In this document: piece by piece, positions 46,101 to 54,193 of the stretch
Position numbering within the stretch: position 1 is the first letter of the stretch
Layout: every line of letters begins with the position of its first letter
Assembly: GCF_000247695.1 (NCBI RefSeq)
Contig: NW_004624781.1
Span: forward strand, 13,069,078-13,133,077
Reading direction: 5' to 3'
Length of the DNA stretch: 64,000 nt
Source of the DNA: Heterocephalus glaber
Taxonomy: Eukaryota > Chordata > Mammalia > Rodentia > Bathyergidae
Notes under the pieces: model-generated
Seen by the model: only the letters and a program-made list of their open reading frames with translations
Told to the model about the DNA's origin: nothing
Databases searched by the model: none
Translations under genes and position numbers: made by a program

Positions 46101-49100
46101 CTATGGCAGGCAGAGTTTTGTGCTTTCTGTTTGAAATGTGCTGCCCAAGCCTAAGACTGAAGTGCTGGTTAGTGCTCCTAACAGTGGTCCTAAGTAGACC
46201 AAGGCTGTGATGTGCCTTACAAAAAATACAGGCTACCCAAGCTTTGTTCAGGCATGAGTTTAATGATGAAGAATCAATCAATAATATGTATTAAGCTGAA
46301 ACATGAAGTTACTGATTGGCTGAGAAAAATGTGACTGGAATCTCACAAGAAGCTAAGCCTGTATCTCCCCAGGAACAGTGGTTCTGCATTCACTAATTCC
46401 TCATTCGTGGCAACTGTATAGAAAACACCTACTGCAAATAAGGAGAATAAACTGTATACATTTTTTTTGGTACTGGGGATCAAACTTAGGACCTTGTACC
46501 ATTGAGCTAAATCCCCAGCCCCTGTATACATATTTTAAAAACCTGTATTTCTCTCTCTCTCTCTCCTTTTTGTTTTCTTCTTTTGGTAAGGAAGAAACAT
46601 CTCAGGAAAAGTAGGCAGGGAAACTGTTCTAAAAAGTCTTATAATTGAGGGGCGGTGATTTAGCTTACTGGTTCCACTGCCTGCCTCGAAAGCGCAAGGT
46701 CCCGAGATCGATCCCTGGTACCAAAAAAAGAAAAAAAAAAGTCTTATAATTGAGTTGAAAGATACAGGGAGTAAAGATGAATCTGTGTTAAGAAACCTCA
46801 ATAAGGGCCGGGGATTTAGCTCAGTGGTTTTGCTGCCTGCTGCACAAGAGCAAGAACCTGAGTTCGATCCCCAGTACCAAACAAACAAACAAACAAACAA
46901 ACAAAAAGAAATCTCAATAAGAATTTGAATATGAATGTGGCAGGGCCTGAAGCAGCTGTGTAATACTCTACAGATTTATTGTACCCCTCTCCAGTTCTTG
47001 GTGCCAAGCCATGGTACTTCACTGCACAGTGGTGGAGAAGTTACCAGGGCAGCGTGCTGTTCCAAGGTCTCGGTCCTGGCTAAGGCTAAGGCAGAAGAGC
47101 AAACATTGTAAGGCAGGCTTGCAACTTCTTATGTTTATACACTCAGAAAGAGTGGCAGTTACCAAGTGGAAAGGATTAAAGCTTTTATCACTCTGTAGCA
47201 TTCTAATAGGAAGCATTAGGCTTCTGTTAAGAAGTAGCATTCCTAGCTGCAAGAGCCATGTTATTAAATGTCTCCTTCAGCTAGGATATACCTCAGCCAA
47301 GCCCTAAATTCAATTCCTTGTACCAACAAAAATTTAAAAAATTTAAAAACAAATATTGGGCCAGGGATTTAGCTCAGTGGTTCCACTGTCGTGAAAGCAC
47401 AAGGTCACGAGTTCAATCCCTGGTACCAAAAAAAAAATGTTTCTTTCAGAAAGATGTTTCTAAATGCCCTTTCCACCCCACACTAGCTTAACATCCTCTC
47501 TACAAATCTTTTTCAAAAAGATATAAAAACTCAGAGGAGGGATGCTTACTTTCAAGTTAATGTGAAATTTAAAAAATTTAACAATAGAAAGGTATTTCAG
47601 GGGCAGCGATTTTAGCACAGCTGCTGCTTAAAAAGAACAGGAACGGGCTCATAAATGATTTGCCTAACGTCAAAAACACTAGTTATGATAAAAAGTGAAA
47701 CCCAGGAGAATCATTACTGGCATTAAAATATTTAAAAATTTAATGCAGATGATCTCGATACATTCCAACTGAATTACATATCTCCCCAAATTGAAAAATA
47801 CAGTGTTGTTAGGAAGTGTAAGAAACAGTATTTTCTGGGCTGGAGATTTAGCTCAGTGGCATCGTGTCTGGACCTTGCAAGGTCCTGAGTTTGATCCCCA
47901 GTACTGAAAAAAACAAAAACAATATTTTCTGTAAACCCAGCACTTGAAAGGCTGAGGCAGGAGGATTGCTTTGGGTCTGAGGCCATCCTGGGCTACATAA
48001 AGTATGAAAGCCCCAAGTGCTTTCAAGAAAGTGAAGTCAGGGCTGTGGAGGCACATGCCTGTGATCCCAGTACTCAGAAGCCAAGGCAGGAGGATCACTT
48101 CGAGTTCAAGGCCAGCCTGAACTACATAGTGAGACCCTGTTTAAAATAAAACAAACAAAAAAAATGCTTTGCAGACTTATTAATTACAAAAACAAAAGGG
48201 CATTGTTACAGTAAAAACCAAATTTAGCAGGTACCACCCTTATCAAATTTAAACATCACTGGGCCGGGGATTAGCTCAGTGGTTCCGCTGTTTGCCTCAA
48301 AAGCGCCAAGGACCTGAGTTCAATCCTCCGTGCCAAAAAAAAAAGCTATGTCACATTTTTTTTTTTTAAAGCAGAAAGGAAGAAAGGAAAAGCATCAGAG
48401 ATCTATATTACATGACACTAAAGAGATACGACAACTAGATAATGCCCACTTTAAGGGGCATTATTGGAAAACCCAAAGAATTCTGAATATTAACATTTTA
48501 TTAATAATATATCAATGCTAAATTGCCTGAGATAATTAATTATACTGTAACTATACAGGAGAATCTTACACAGGAGAATTCCTTTTTCTTAGGACACAAA
48601 TGATGACTTAAGGGTAAAGTGCTACGATATTTGCAAATGATTCTTATGTTATTTAAGAAAAAAGAAAGTGTATGTAGAAACACAGAAAAATAGCAAATAG
48701 CTGGGCGTGGTGCCATATGTCTGTGTTCCCAGGACTCTGGGAGGTTGAGGCAGTATTGCAAATTTGAGCCCTGCCTAGGCAATTCTGCAAGACCCAAAAT
48801 AAAACAAAACAAAACAATACAGACAATAGCAGCTCATTTCGAAGGCTCTGGGTTTAAGCCCCAGTGTACCACCCCCAAAAACCCAACTAATCAAGAAACA
48901 AACAACATGGGGGCCGGGGATTTAGCTCAGCGGTGCTGCCGCCTGCCTCGAAAGCACAAGGCCCCGTGTTCGATCCCTGGTACCAAAAAAAGAGAAAAGA
49001 AAAGAAACAAACAACAAATATACAAAAAAACTCAGCAAATATTTACTGTAAATAATTGGTGAATTTAATTAAACAAGTAAAATGTTCATTGTAGTAGTAC

Positions 49101-52100
49101 AACCTTTCTTATGGGTTTGAGATTTCTCAAAATGAAAGGTTGAGAAAAGGAAATACTATTTAATAAAAATATTATTAATTTAAGCTATAATATTCAGTGC
49201 TTATAGCATATAATGCAGGATTAATAAATATTTGAATAAGTTGATAAATATCCTAGAATTATTTTTACAGATATTTCTGTTGTAGAAATAGTTGTTAAAC
49301 AGTTATTCCTCACAGAGCATCTGGAATTAAATGACCAGCTAGCTAGCTGAAGCCTGGCAGTGAGACTGGACTATTTTGGTTTTTTCTTACTGATTTTTGC
49401 TGCTATGCCACAACCTGTCATTATAACCAGATTCAAAATACTGTATCAAAAGAGGTGGCAGGCCAGGGATTTAGCTCAGTGGTGCTGCCGCCTGCCTCGC
49501 AAGTGCAAGGTCCTGAGTTTGATCCCCAGTACCGCAAAAAAAAAAAAAAAAAAAAAGTGGCCAGGGATTTAGCTCAGTGGTTTCGCTGCCTGCTNNNNNN
49601 NNNNNNNNNNNNNNNNNNNNNNNNNNNNNNNNNNNNNNNNNNNNNNNNNNNNNNNNNNNNNNNNNNNNNNNNNNNNNNNNNNNNNNNNNNNNNNNNNNNN
49701 NNNNNNNNNNNNNNNNNNNNNNNNNNNNNNNNNNNNNNNNNNNNNNNNNNNNNNNNNNNNNNNNNNNNNNNNNNNNNNNNNNNNNNNNNNNNNNNNNNNN
49801 NNNNNNNNNNNNNNNNNNNNNNNNNNNNNNNNNNNNNNNNNNNNNNNNNNNNNNNNNNNNNNNNNNNNNNNNNNNNNNNNNNNNNNNNNNNNNNNNNNNN
49901 NNNNNNNNNNNNNNNNNNNNNNNNNNNNNNNNNNNNNNNNNNNNNNNNNNNNNNNNNNNNNNNNNNNNNNNNNNNNNNNNNNNNNNNNNNNNNNNNNNNN
50001 NNNNNNNNNNNNNNNNNNNNNNNNNNNNNNNNNNNNNNNNNNNNNNNNNNNNNNNNNNNNNNNNNNNNNNNNNNNNNNNNNNNNNNNNNNNNNNNNNNNN
50101 NNNNNNNNNNNNNNNNNNNNNNNNNNNNNNNNNNNNNNNNNNNNNNNNNNNNNNNNNNNNNNNNNNNNNNNNNNNNNNNNNNNNNNNNNNNNNNNNNNNN
50201 NNNNNNNNNNNNNNNNNNNNNNNNNNNNNNNNNNNNNNNNNNNNNNNNNNNNNNNNNNNNNNNNNNNNNNNNNNNNNNNNNNNNNNNNNNNNNNNNNNNN
50301 NNNNNNNNNNNNNNNNNNNNNNNNNNNNNNNNNNNNNNNNNNNNNNNNNNNNNNNNNNNNNNNNNNNNNNNNNNNNNNNNNNNNNNNNNNNNNNNNNNNN
50401 NNNNNNNNNNNNNNNNNNNNNNNNNNNNNNNNNNNNNNNNNNNNNNNNNNNNNNNTTCTATTTCCCCCCCTTCCCCTTATGACCCAATTATTCCTTAATA
50501 TGAAAATCAGGTATGCACAATTTTGCTATTGAATTAATCAATAACTATGCCTGGTACATATGACAGAAAAAAATGATGCCTCCTCACAGAGGGGTGACTC
50601 CTTGGTTTCCCACAACATTCTTCCCAAATTGCCAATACGTCCTAAACCAGTGACAGTTATTCTACCATCCTACAGAATATCTGTAACATCAAGTTAAGAA
50701 AAAAGAAGTGGTCAGACTGGGAGTTTAGCTCAGTGGTGCTGCCTGCCTCACAAGCACAAGGTCCAGAGTTCCATCCCTGGTACCAAAAATAAAAAAACTG
50801 ATGGAGAAACTGAACGTCCTGGTGTTCTTCATGTTAACATAATGAGTTCAGTGCTGAGTCCTCCTCTTCCCCCTGCAGCCTGGCCTGGGCAAGTGGCTGT
50901 CACAGTGTTTGCAGTGGCTTCTCACCCTCCAGTCTATTCATCCAAACATCTCTTCTTGGACCAGCATTCTATTTCCACTTTCTGAATCTTACTGTTCCTT
51001 CAACTACTACTGAATAGCAAAATAGTATACTGGCCATTACTGAGAAAGTAGATTTCATAGAAATCTGTATAGGTTTTAAAAAGGATTATATTGATGGTAA
51101 TGAGAGTATGGACAGAAATGCATAGTTCTCATGAATACAGCAGAACGTTGCACACTGAAAGAAAAAAAAAATTACCTTGAAACAAGGTCTTGCTGTGTAG
51201 TTCAGGGTGTCCTTGAACTCACTGTGTAGCCCAGGCTGGCCTCGAACTCATGGTGATTTCTGGCCTTAGCCAAGCAAGTTCTGGGATTACAGATGTGTGC
51301 CACCATGCCCAGCCTCAAAAACACTATGTTTATAAATGGTTTTCTTGCCAGGTGTGGTGGCCCATGACTGCAATCTCAGCACTTGGGAGGGTGAGATAGG
51401 AGGATCACTGTGAATTTGAGGCTGGGCCACATAGTGAGTTCAGAGCCTGCCTGAACTATAAAACTAAGACTTTGTCTCAAAAAGCAGAAAAAAAAAAACA
51501 AAAAAAAAACACCCCAAAAATGAAAGTTTTTCTTGCTTCTTTCCTTGCTAAAATTTAAACTTGGCTGCCTTAAGTTATAGTGAAAGAGCTGTCATTCAAA
51601 TCAATGACCAATGTCCTTGTACGGAGCCCAGGGTGGTGGCACACAACTGTAATCCCAGCCTTCTGCAAATCTTAGGCAGGAGGATCGCAAGGTCAAGGCC
51701 AGCCTGGGCAATTTAATGAGACCTTGTCTCAAGATAAAAAATTTAAAAAGGCTGGGGATGTAGCTCAGGGCAAAGGCCCTGAATTCAATCCTTAGTACCA
51801 CAAAAAACAAAATTAAAATGTATATGTATGTATTTTCTGCAAATAAGACAAGGATAAACCTCAATTAAAATACTATGTAATTTCTTACTTGCCTCTTTTG
51901 GATAAATGTATTAAACTTCAGGATGACTGAGTAATAATATGGGATTCATGTACACATCTTTTGTATGCTCTTATATATTCTGGTAGTCACTTTTCAAATG
52001 TGGTTAATTGTAACCAATTTTTATTATACTTTATGTAAGAGTTGTATGTATGAGACAGAATAATGAAATTCATCCTGTTTTTCCTGATTTCTCCTTCTTT

Positions 52101-53308
52101 TGTTTATCCTTCTAAGCAAAGAGGACAACAGCCTCAGTATTTGTGTGTTTTTATGAAAAGTGGAGCAAGTGGTGGGGAAGATACATCTAAACGCACTGTT
52201 TCCTTGTAGCATTCCAGGGGCAAATCTCCTTCTCCCACTGTTGACTGAACATGGCTGAAAAATTTTAAACTGCTTTTGCTTTGACTATTGTATTTTCAGT
52301 TAGCTACAAATGTTCAGTTTTGTTTGTTTTTATTTTTTAAGACAGGGTCCCACTTTGTAGTTCAGGCTGGCCTTGAACTCACAATATAGACCAGGCTGGC
52401 CTCAAACTGGCAGTGATCTTCCTGCCTCAGGCTCCTGAGTGCTGGGATTATAGGTGTGCACCACCGCACCCAGCCAGAGGTGTACTCTGACCCAGAAAGG
52501 GCTTTCATGTATTGTACAGTACTGAAACATAAGACAGAGGCCTATTAAAAAGAGAACGTTGGGGCCGGGGATTTAGCTCAGTGGTTTCCCCGCCTGCTGT
52601 GCAAGCGCAAGGACCCGCGCGTTTGATCCCCAGTACCAAAAAAGAGAGAATGTTTTAGCGCCATATACTCATTTCTTTCAATTGAAGTATTGAGGAGAAA
52701 CTATAAAATCCACTTGATACTCCCAAATAATAATTTTTTTTTGGTACCTGGGATAGAACTTGGGACCTTGCACTTTCGAGGCAGGCGCAGTGCCACTGAA
52801 CTAAATTCCCCGGCCCAATAATTTTTTTTTTTAAAGTAATTATCAGTAACTTCTCAGTAACTAACCATACCAGTGCCATACCAATGACTCCAAAGACTGT
52901 TACAAGCATCCAGAAATCAAGTGAAAAAGGTTCTAGGACAAAGCTTCCATTGGCATTTTTATTATATTTGCTTTTTAAATTCCTGTAAGTACCCTTACTT
53001 GTATTTTTAGAAGTCTTAAGTAAGAAATAGGAAAACTAGGGCCGAGGATTTAGCTCAGTGGTTCCCAAGGCTGCCTCGCAAGCCCAAGGTCCCAAGTTTG
53101 ATCCCCGGTACCAAAAAAAAAAAAAAAAAAAGAATATAGAAATAGGAAAACTATGAAATTTTGAGACGAGTGGTTTTGGTGAAGCGAGGCATTGGCAGGA
53201 CCCACCTTCACTGGCCAGCTGGCTGTCTTCCGACTGCTTACAGCAGATGATCTTCTCCACCAGCTGGTTGTAGCTGCAGTTCCCCACTGCCTTCACGATG
53301 TCATCAGT
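33991..53308 (-). CDS. MINDY2: MINDY2, K48-linkage deubiquitinase (3' part, 5 exons)
   Basis: MINDY2 (FAM63B) is a cysteine deubiquitinase that trims K48-linked ubiquitin chains. Exons in transcript order: 53308-53206, 45147-45005, 38493-38320, 35272-35081 and 34113-33991, giving about 244 residues in one frame with GT-AG junctions. Visible parts are the end of the catalytic fold with the conserved RNNHFSTM motif (its His is the family's catalytic His), the LYLLVTDQGF strand, the MIU-type helices (DLELAKKLQEEED), a Gln/Ala linker and a Lys/Glu-rich tail ending CAIL. Human MINDY2 is about 621 residues, so about 377, including the catalytic Cys, are encoded beyond the right edge. MINDY1 is the closest alternative, but the tail and helix sequence follow MINDY2. 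Confidence 0.96.
34247..34397 (-). mobile_element. B1 SINE with internal duplication
   Basis: Gctatgtagttcaggctggc, a second tctgtagcctaggctgccct unit, then gtgctaggattacaggcatg. Confidence 0.88.
34500..34735 (-). mobile_element. MIR SINE
   Basis: Decayed reverse MIR: aacactgggctaagtactac, then ttctgttttacagacacaaa and an end ctccgaagtctgtgttcttt. Confidence 0.6.
34755..34849 (-). mobile_element. ID SINE
   Basis: Full reverse copy with a long T tail, tgctcagcaggcggtgaaac variant. Confidence 0.92.
34961..35042 (-). mobile_element. ID SINE beside a MINDY2 exon
   Basis: Same strand as MINDY2. Target duplication gcaaccatcata (34949-34960 and 35043-35054), only 26 bp from the donor of exon 35081-35272. 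Confidence 0.93.
35081..35272 (-). CDS. MINDY2: MINDY2 coding exon, ubiquitin-binding helices
   Basis: Sixty-four codons in phase 0: DYLMALSLQQEQQNQEINWE, then ISDLELAKKLQEEEDRRASQ and a Gln/Ala-rich end at PQAQ. The two LxxALxLQxE / LxLAKxLQxEE helices are MIU-like ubiquitin-interacting motifs. The length is a multiple of 3, so the exon could be skipped in frame. It is flanked by ID elements in opposite orientation. Confidence 0.96.
35335..35423 (+). mobile_element. ID SINE beside a MINDY2 exon
   Basis: Antisense to MINDY2, 62 bp upstream of the acceptor. Full copy with intact promoter boxes and an A13 tail. Confidence 0.94.
35479..35696 (+). mobile_element. L1 3' end, 5'-truncated
   Basis: Sense copy of the same L1 3' UTR: gggtggagggggtgaagggt and cctaaaatgtaccaataaat, then an A tail. 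Flanked by agaatagct-type direct repeats. Confidence 0.85.
35728..35813 (+). mobile_element. ID SINE
   Basis: Full copy. Target duplication aaacatatacgagctta, perfect and long, so the insertion is young. Confidence 0.95.
36096..36176 (-). mobile_element. ID SINE (array copy 1)
   Basis: Cattaccagaaattgaactc to gctgagctacatccctgg. Confidence 0.9.
36187..36272 (-). mobile_element. ID SINE (array copy 2)
   Basis: Ggtaccagggatcgaactca to acatcctcggccc. Confidence 0.92.
36281..36363 (-). mobile_element. ID SINE (array copy 3)
   Basis: Ggtaccagagatagaactca to aaatccctggcccc. Confidence 0.92.
36423..37260. mobile_element. Possible old LTR-type or other repeat around a B1
   Basis: GC-rich for this intron. 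The phrases tgtgccctgctgggtttgga and acgaatgagaatgttcatcc after the B1 at 36938-37073 remind me of an old mammalian LTR-related repeat. The open frame at 36452-36856 shows no recognisable domain. Low confidence. Confidence 0.3.
36938..37073 (-). mobile_element. B1 SINE with internal duplication
   Basis: Tacagggtctcgctatgtag, a second caatgtagcccaggctggcc unit, then gagtgctgggattacaggtg. Target repeat gctgcccaagccctttg on both sides, perfect over 17 bp. Confidence 0.92.
37640..38050 (-). mobile_element. L2-like LINE fragment, interrupted by an ID
   Basis: Gaataaaattcaaacttctt, then accatgacctctaaggttct and ataggatttggctttctc look like reverse L2. An ID at 37827-37942 splits it. Confidence 0.5.
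37827..37942 (+). mobile_element. ID SINE with a patterned tail
   Basis: Full copy, then cataaataaat and (acag)n in the tail. Inserted in an L2-like fragment. Confidence 0.9.
38203..38293 (-). mobile_element. ID SINE beside a MINDY2 exon
   Basis: Target duplication gaatgtatatttta. The insertion ends 26 bp before the exon at 38320, on the donor side. Confidence 0.93.
38320..38493 (-). CDS. MINDY2: MINDY2 coding exon, end of the catalytic fold
   Basis: Fifty-eight codons in phase 0, from GQLYLLVTDQGFLTEEKVVW to GQQDQIDQ. The acceptor is attaag and the donor gtaaat. An ID insertion ends only about 26 bp past the donor. Confidence 0.97.
38655..38893 (-). mobile_element. B1-dID dimer, reverse, split by an ID
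   Basis: A short ID half (tactggagatggaactcatt), an inserted ID, then a reverse B1 half (gacagttactcagctgccca, gagcagccaggattacatgg). Confidence 0.65.
38692..38776 (-). mobile_element. ID SINE
   Basis: Full reverse copy, ggtactggggatcgaactcg to ccctggccc. Confidence 0.93.
39301..39347 (-). mobile_element. Old ID-type fragment
   Basis: Tttggtgctggggattgaac, then ctaagtccccagct. Confidence 0.7.
39598..39685 (-). mobile_element. ID SINE
   Basis: Full reverse copy with high identity to the consensus. Target repeat caagaatc on both sides. Confidence 0.94.
40060..40500 (+). mobile_element. L1 3' end, 5'-truncated
   Basis: Starts in the L1 3' region (ggagtactattcacccataa), continues through gccatactcttaagtgaaat and the G-rich UTR, and ends cctaaaatgtaccaataaaa. 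A single-unit reference for the doubled copy at 15776. Confidence 0.85.
40643..40795 (+). mobile_element. ID SINE followed by an older ID fragment
   Basis: Young copy 40643-40728 (gggccggggatttagcacag), then tgggttaagctcagtgtaaa and ggcttggattcaatcc-like sequence at 40738-40795. Confidence 0.85.
40953..41043 (+). mobile_element. ID SINE
   Basis: Full copy, gcaagcacaaggacctgagt variant, A17 tail. Confidence 0.94.
41318..41612 (-). mobile_element. B1-dID dimer, reverse, split by a forward B1
   Basis: ID half ggtggggattaaacccaggg to acatctccagccc; B1 (+) insertion 41394-41515 (catggtgatgcacatctgta); then a reverse B1 half gatcctcctgcctcagcttt. Confidence 0.75.
41832..41918 (-). mobile_element. 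B1 SINE, shortened
   Basis: Gagacagggtctcgcgttac, then ctgcctcagcctcctgagtg. Confidence 0.85.
41935..42020 (-). mobile_element. Old ID-type SINE
   Basis: Ggtattgagattgaacctag to cgagctacatccccagt. Confidence 0.78.
42529..42616 (+). mobile_element. ID SINE
   Basis: Full copy, cctgctgcgcaagcgcaagg variant, A14 tail. Confidence 0.94.
42635..42716 (+). mobile_element. ID 5' piece fused to an AT microsatellite
   Basis: Gggccggggatttagctcag to ctgtgcctg, then tatatatatatata and (ataaatatat)n replace the rest. Confidence 0.88.
43219..43285 (+). mobile_element. Old ID-type SINE
   Basis: Gggggtgcagctcagcagta to ttcaatgtccggcacc. Confidence 0.8.
43335..43462 (+). mobile_element. MER5-like (hAT-Charlie) fragment
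   Basis: Contains taaaagctccccaggaagtt and ends gttgagaaccattggtttaa, typical of a MER5 end. Confidence 0.55.
43933..44030 (-). mobile_element. ID SINE
   Basis: Reverse copy with a (tatt)n tail. Target duplication ctactataggaagaattta on both sides. Confidence 0.93.
44129..44365 (-). mobile_element. Two reverse B1-type SINEs in tandem
   Basis: A younger copy 44129-44238 (gagacagggtctcactacat) and an older one 44252-44365 (tgagtcttgctatgttgttt). Confidence 0.83.
44437..44532 (+). mobile_element. ID SINE with an internal duplication
   Basis: A 10-bp unit ctaccttgca is repeated inside the variable region. Target repeat aaagtcatcct on both sides. Confidence 0.9.
44561..44628 (-). mobile_element. 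ID SINE without an A tail
   Basis: Starts tggtatcgaactcaggacct with no T run. Perfect flanking repeat tctaggtact (44551-44560 and 44629-44638). Confidence 0.9.
44669..44754 (-). mobile_element. ID SINE
   Basis: Full reverse copy, ggtaccggggatcaaactcg to acccagcccc. Confidence 0.93.
45005..45147 (-). CDS. MINDY2: MINDY2 coding exon with the catalytic His
   Basis: Encodes GFVAEQFLNNTATQLTYHGL, then EGELCVFFRNNHFSTMTKYK. The His codon of NNHFSTM is at 45029-45031 (CAT on the minus strand), at the place of the family's catalytic His. The donor is gtatga. Confidence 0.97.
45503..45565 (+). mobile_element. ID SINE, internally deleted
   Basis: Gatttagctcag is joined directly to caagtgcaaggtcccgagtt; the variable region is missing. 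Confidence 0.88.
45566..46185. other. MINDY2 intron, nothing recognised
   Basis: Unique sequence between an ID copy and a Tigger-like fragment. Confidence 0.45.
46190..46455 (+). mobile_element. Tigger/pogo-like DNA transposon fragment
   Basis: The stretch from aagctttgttcaggcatgag through gaatcaatcaataatatgta to the end attcactaattcctcattcg with tatagaaaacacc matches, from memory, the inner and 3' part of a Tc1/mariner Tigger-type element. The first part would encode a pogo-like helix-turn-helix. It is decayed and an ID is inserted just after it. Confidence 0.6.
46461..46521 (-). mobile_element. ID SINE, internally deleted
   Basis: Caaacttaggaccttgtacc joins to attgagctaaatccccagcc. Target repeat ctgtataca on both sides. 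Confidence 0.9.
46649..46738 (+). mobile_element. ID SINE
   Basis: Full copy, gcctcgaaagcgcaaggtcc variant. Target duplication aaaagtcttataattga, perfect. Confidence 0.95.
46805..46906 (+). mobile_element. ID SINE with a (CAAA)n tail
   Basis: Full copy, then six CAAA units. Target repeat aaacctcaataag / aaatctcaataag. Confidence 0.94.
47358..47438 (+). mobile_element. ID SINE
   Basis: Gccagggatttagctcagtg to gttcaatccctggtacc, with a short variable region. Confidence 0.92.
47837..47919 (+). mobile_element. ID SINE
   Basis: Ggctggagatttagctcagt to gatccccagtact. Target repeat cagtattttct / caatattttct. Confidence 0.92.
47931..48155 (+). mobile_element. Two forward B1 SINEs in tandem
   Basis: A decayed copy 47931-48016 (ctgtaaacccagcacttgaa) and a better one 48034-48155 (aggcacatgcctgtgatccc, aaggccagcctgaactacat). 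Confidence 0.85.
48261..48344 (+). mobile_element. ID SINE
   Basis: Gggccggggattagctcagt to aatcctccgtgcc, A tail. Confidence 0.92.
48692..48880 (+). mobile_element. B1-dID dimer
   Basis: B1 half gctgggcgtggtgccatatg, the linker (aaaac)n, and a decayed ID half ggctctgggtttaagcccca. Confidence 0.75.
48910..49003 (+). mobile_element. ID SINE
   Basis: Full copy, ctgccgcctgcctcgaaagc variant. Target duplication aagaaacaaacaaca. Confidence 0.94.
49461..49556 (+). mobile_element. ID SINE with a long A tail
   Basis: Full copy ending ccagtaccgc and about 22 A. Directly followed by another ID and the gap. Confidence 0.94.
49559..49594 (+). mobile_element. ID SINE, cut by the assembly gap
   Basis: Gccagggatttagctcagtg to cgctgcctgct, then N. 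Confidence 0.92.
49595..50455. other. Assembly gap (861 N)
   Basis: A run of N that begins inside an ID element, 35 bp after another ID with a long A tail. Any translation across it is meaningless. Confidence 0.99.
50713..50797 (+). mobile_element. ID SINE
   Basis: Gactgggagtttagctcagt to ccatccctggtacc. Confidence 0.92.
51172..51317 (-). mobile_element. B1 SINE with internal duplication
   Basis: Tcttgctgtgtagttcaggg, a second ctgtgtagcccaggctggcc unit. Confidence 0.88.
51346..51500 (+). mobile_element. B1 SINE with internal duplication
   Basis: Gccaggtgtggtggcccatg, then ggccacatagtgagttcaga. Opposite in orientation to the copy 29 bp to its left, so the pair could fold into a long stem. 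Confidence 0.88.
51626..51805 (+). mobile_element. B1-dID dimer
   Basis: B1 half agggtggtggcacacaactg, gagaccttgtctcaagataa, then an ID half ggctggggatgtagctcagg and ccctgaattcaatccttagt. Confidence 0.88.
51810..52338. other. MINDY2 intron, nothing recognised
   Basis: AT-rich unique sequence between a B1-dID dimer and a B1 copy. Confidence 0.45.
52339..52475 (-). mobile_element. B1 SINE with internal duplication
   Basis: Gacagggtcccactttgtag, then caatatagaccaggctggcc. Confidence 0.88.
52562..52643 (+). mobile_element. ID SINE
   Basis: Full copy, with acccgcgcgtttgatccccagt showing a small insertion before the B box. Confidence 0.92.
52733..52815 (-). mobile_element. ID SINE
   Basis: Full reverse copy. 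Target repeat aataatttttt-like. Confidence 0.92.
53039..53136 (+). mobile_element. ID SINE beside a MINDY2 exon
   Basis: Full copy, A20 tail. Target duplication gaaataggaaaacta. About 70 bp from the exon at 53206. Confidence 0.94.
53206..53308 (-). CDS. MINDY2: MINDY2 coding exon, DDIVKAVGNCSYNQLVEKII segment
   Basis: Encodes TDDIVKAVGNCSYNQLVEK and onward to QLASEG (split Gly). The acceptor is gttcccag and the donor gtgggt. Part of the catalytic domain. ID elements lie within about 110 bp on both sides. Confidence 0.95.
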
Positions 53309-53411
53309 CTGGGAACAGCCAGGGAAGAGCACAAACAATAACCAAAGCGATATGCATTACTCTTCAGGATTTTATTCTAACACAATACTAAAACACAAAA
53401 GTATTACTTAT

Positions 53412-53493
53412 AAGCGGGGATTTAGCTTAGCAGCACCGCACGTGCCTCACAAGCTTAAGGTTCTGAGTTCAATCCCAGGTACCAAAAAAAAAA
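53412..53493 (+). mobile_element. ID SINE
   Basis: Target repeat aaaagtattacttataa / aaaagtattagttataa. Confidence 0.92.
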
Positions 53494-53520
53494 GTATTAG
53501 TTATAAAAAATCAGCACTAA

Positions 53521-53599
53521 GGGCCCCGGATTTAGCTCAGTGGTTCTGCTGCCTGCGTCCCAAGCTCAAGGTCCTGAGTTTGATCCCCAGTACAAAAAA
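53521..53599 (+). mobile_element. ID SINE
   Basis: Gggccccggatttagctcag to gatccccagtac, A tail. Confidence 0.92.
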
Positions 53600-53738
53600 A
53601 CCCACAAAAAACACTAAGATCAGCATCTAACAGTTTTCGATTCTCTTCACAGTGAAGATAGCTGTATTTCAATTATGCAAAAAATGATAAAATGAGAATA
53701 CATGTAACTATTTAAGGTTATTATTACTATTTTTTGGT

Positions 53739-53880
53739 TCTCTGAGACAAGGTCTTGGTATGTAGCTCAGGCTGGCCTTGAACTTACCATGCAGCCCATC
53801 ATGACCTCAAACTCATGGTGATCCTCCTGCTTCAGCCTCCCAAGTACTGGGATGACAGGCATGTGCCACCACACCTGGCA
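53739..53880 (-). mobile_element. B1 SINE with internal duplication
   Basis: Gacaaggtcttggtatgtag, then cctcccaagtactgggatga. Confidence 0.88.
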
Positions 53881-54049
53881 TTCAAATTGTTTACCCTTTT
53901 TACTGGATTGTTGATCTTTAAAAAAATTATTTGTGGGAGTTCTTTATACCTTTTAGATATTGATCTTCTGTTATAAACAGCATCATGTACTCTATGGCTT
54001 GCTTTTAACATCCTCTTTGGAATGTCATTATTTTTTAAATTTTTGTTTT

Positions 54050-54193
54050 GTTTCATTTTGTTGAAAACAGAGTCTTGCTTTGTAGTGCAGACTGGCCTTG
54101 AATTCACAATATAGACCAGGCTGGCCCTGAACTCACAGTGATTCTCCTGCCTCAGCCTCCTGAGTGCTGGGATTACAGCCATGTGCCAATGGT
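54050..54193 (-). mobile_element. B1 SINE with internal duplication
   Basis: Agagtcttgctttgtagtgc, then tgagtgctgggattacagcc. Confidence 0.88.

Noticed and set aside
49455..50498. Long ORFs across 49455-50498
   Set aside because: They run through 861 N and begin in an ID element.
53521..53630. Short protein with repeated LAQWF motifs, seen in many frames
   Set aside because: AGDLAQWF and [10 protein letters not shown] are simply translations of ID elements.
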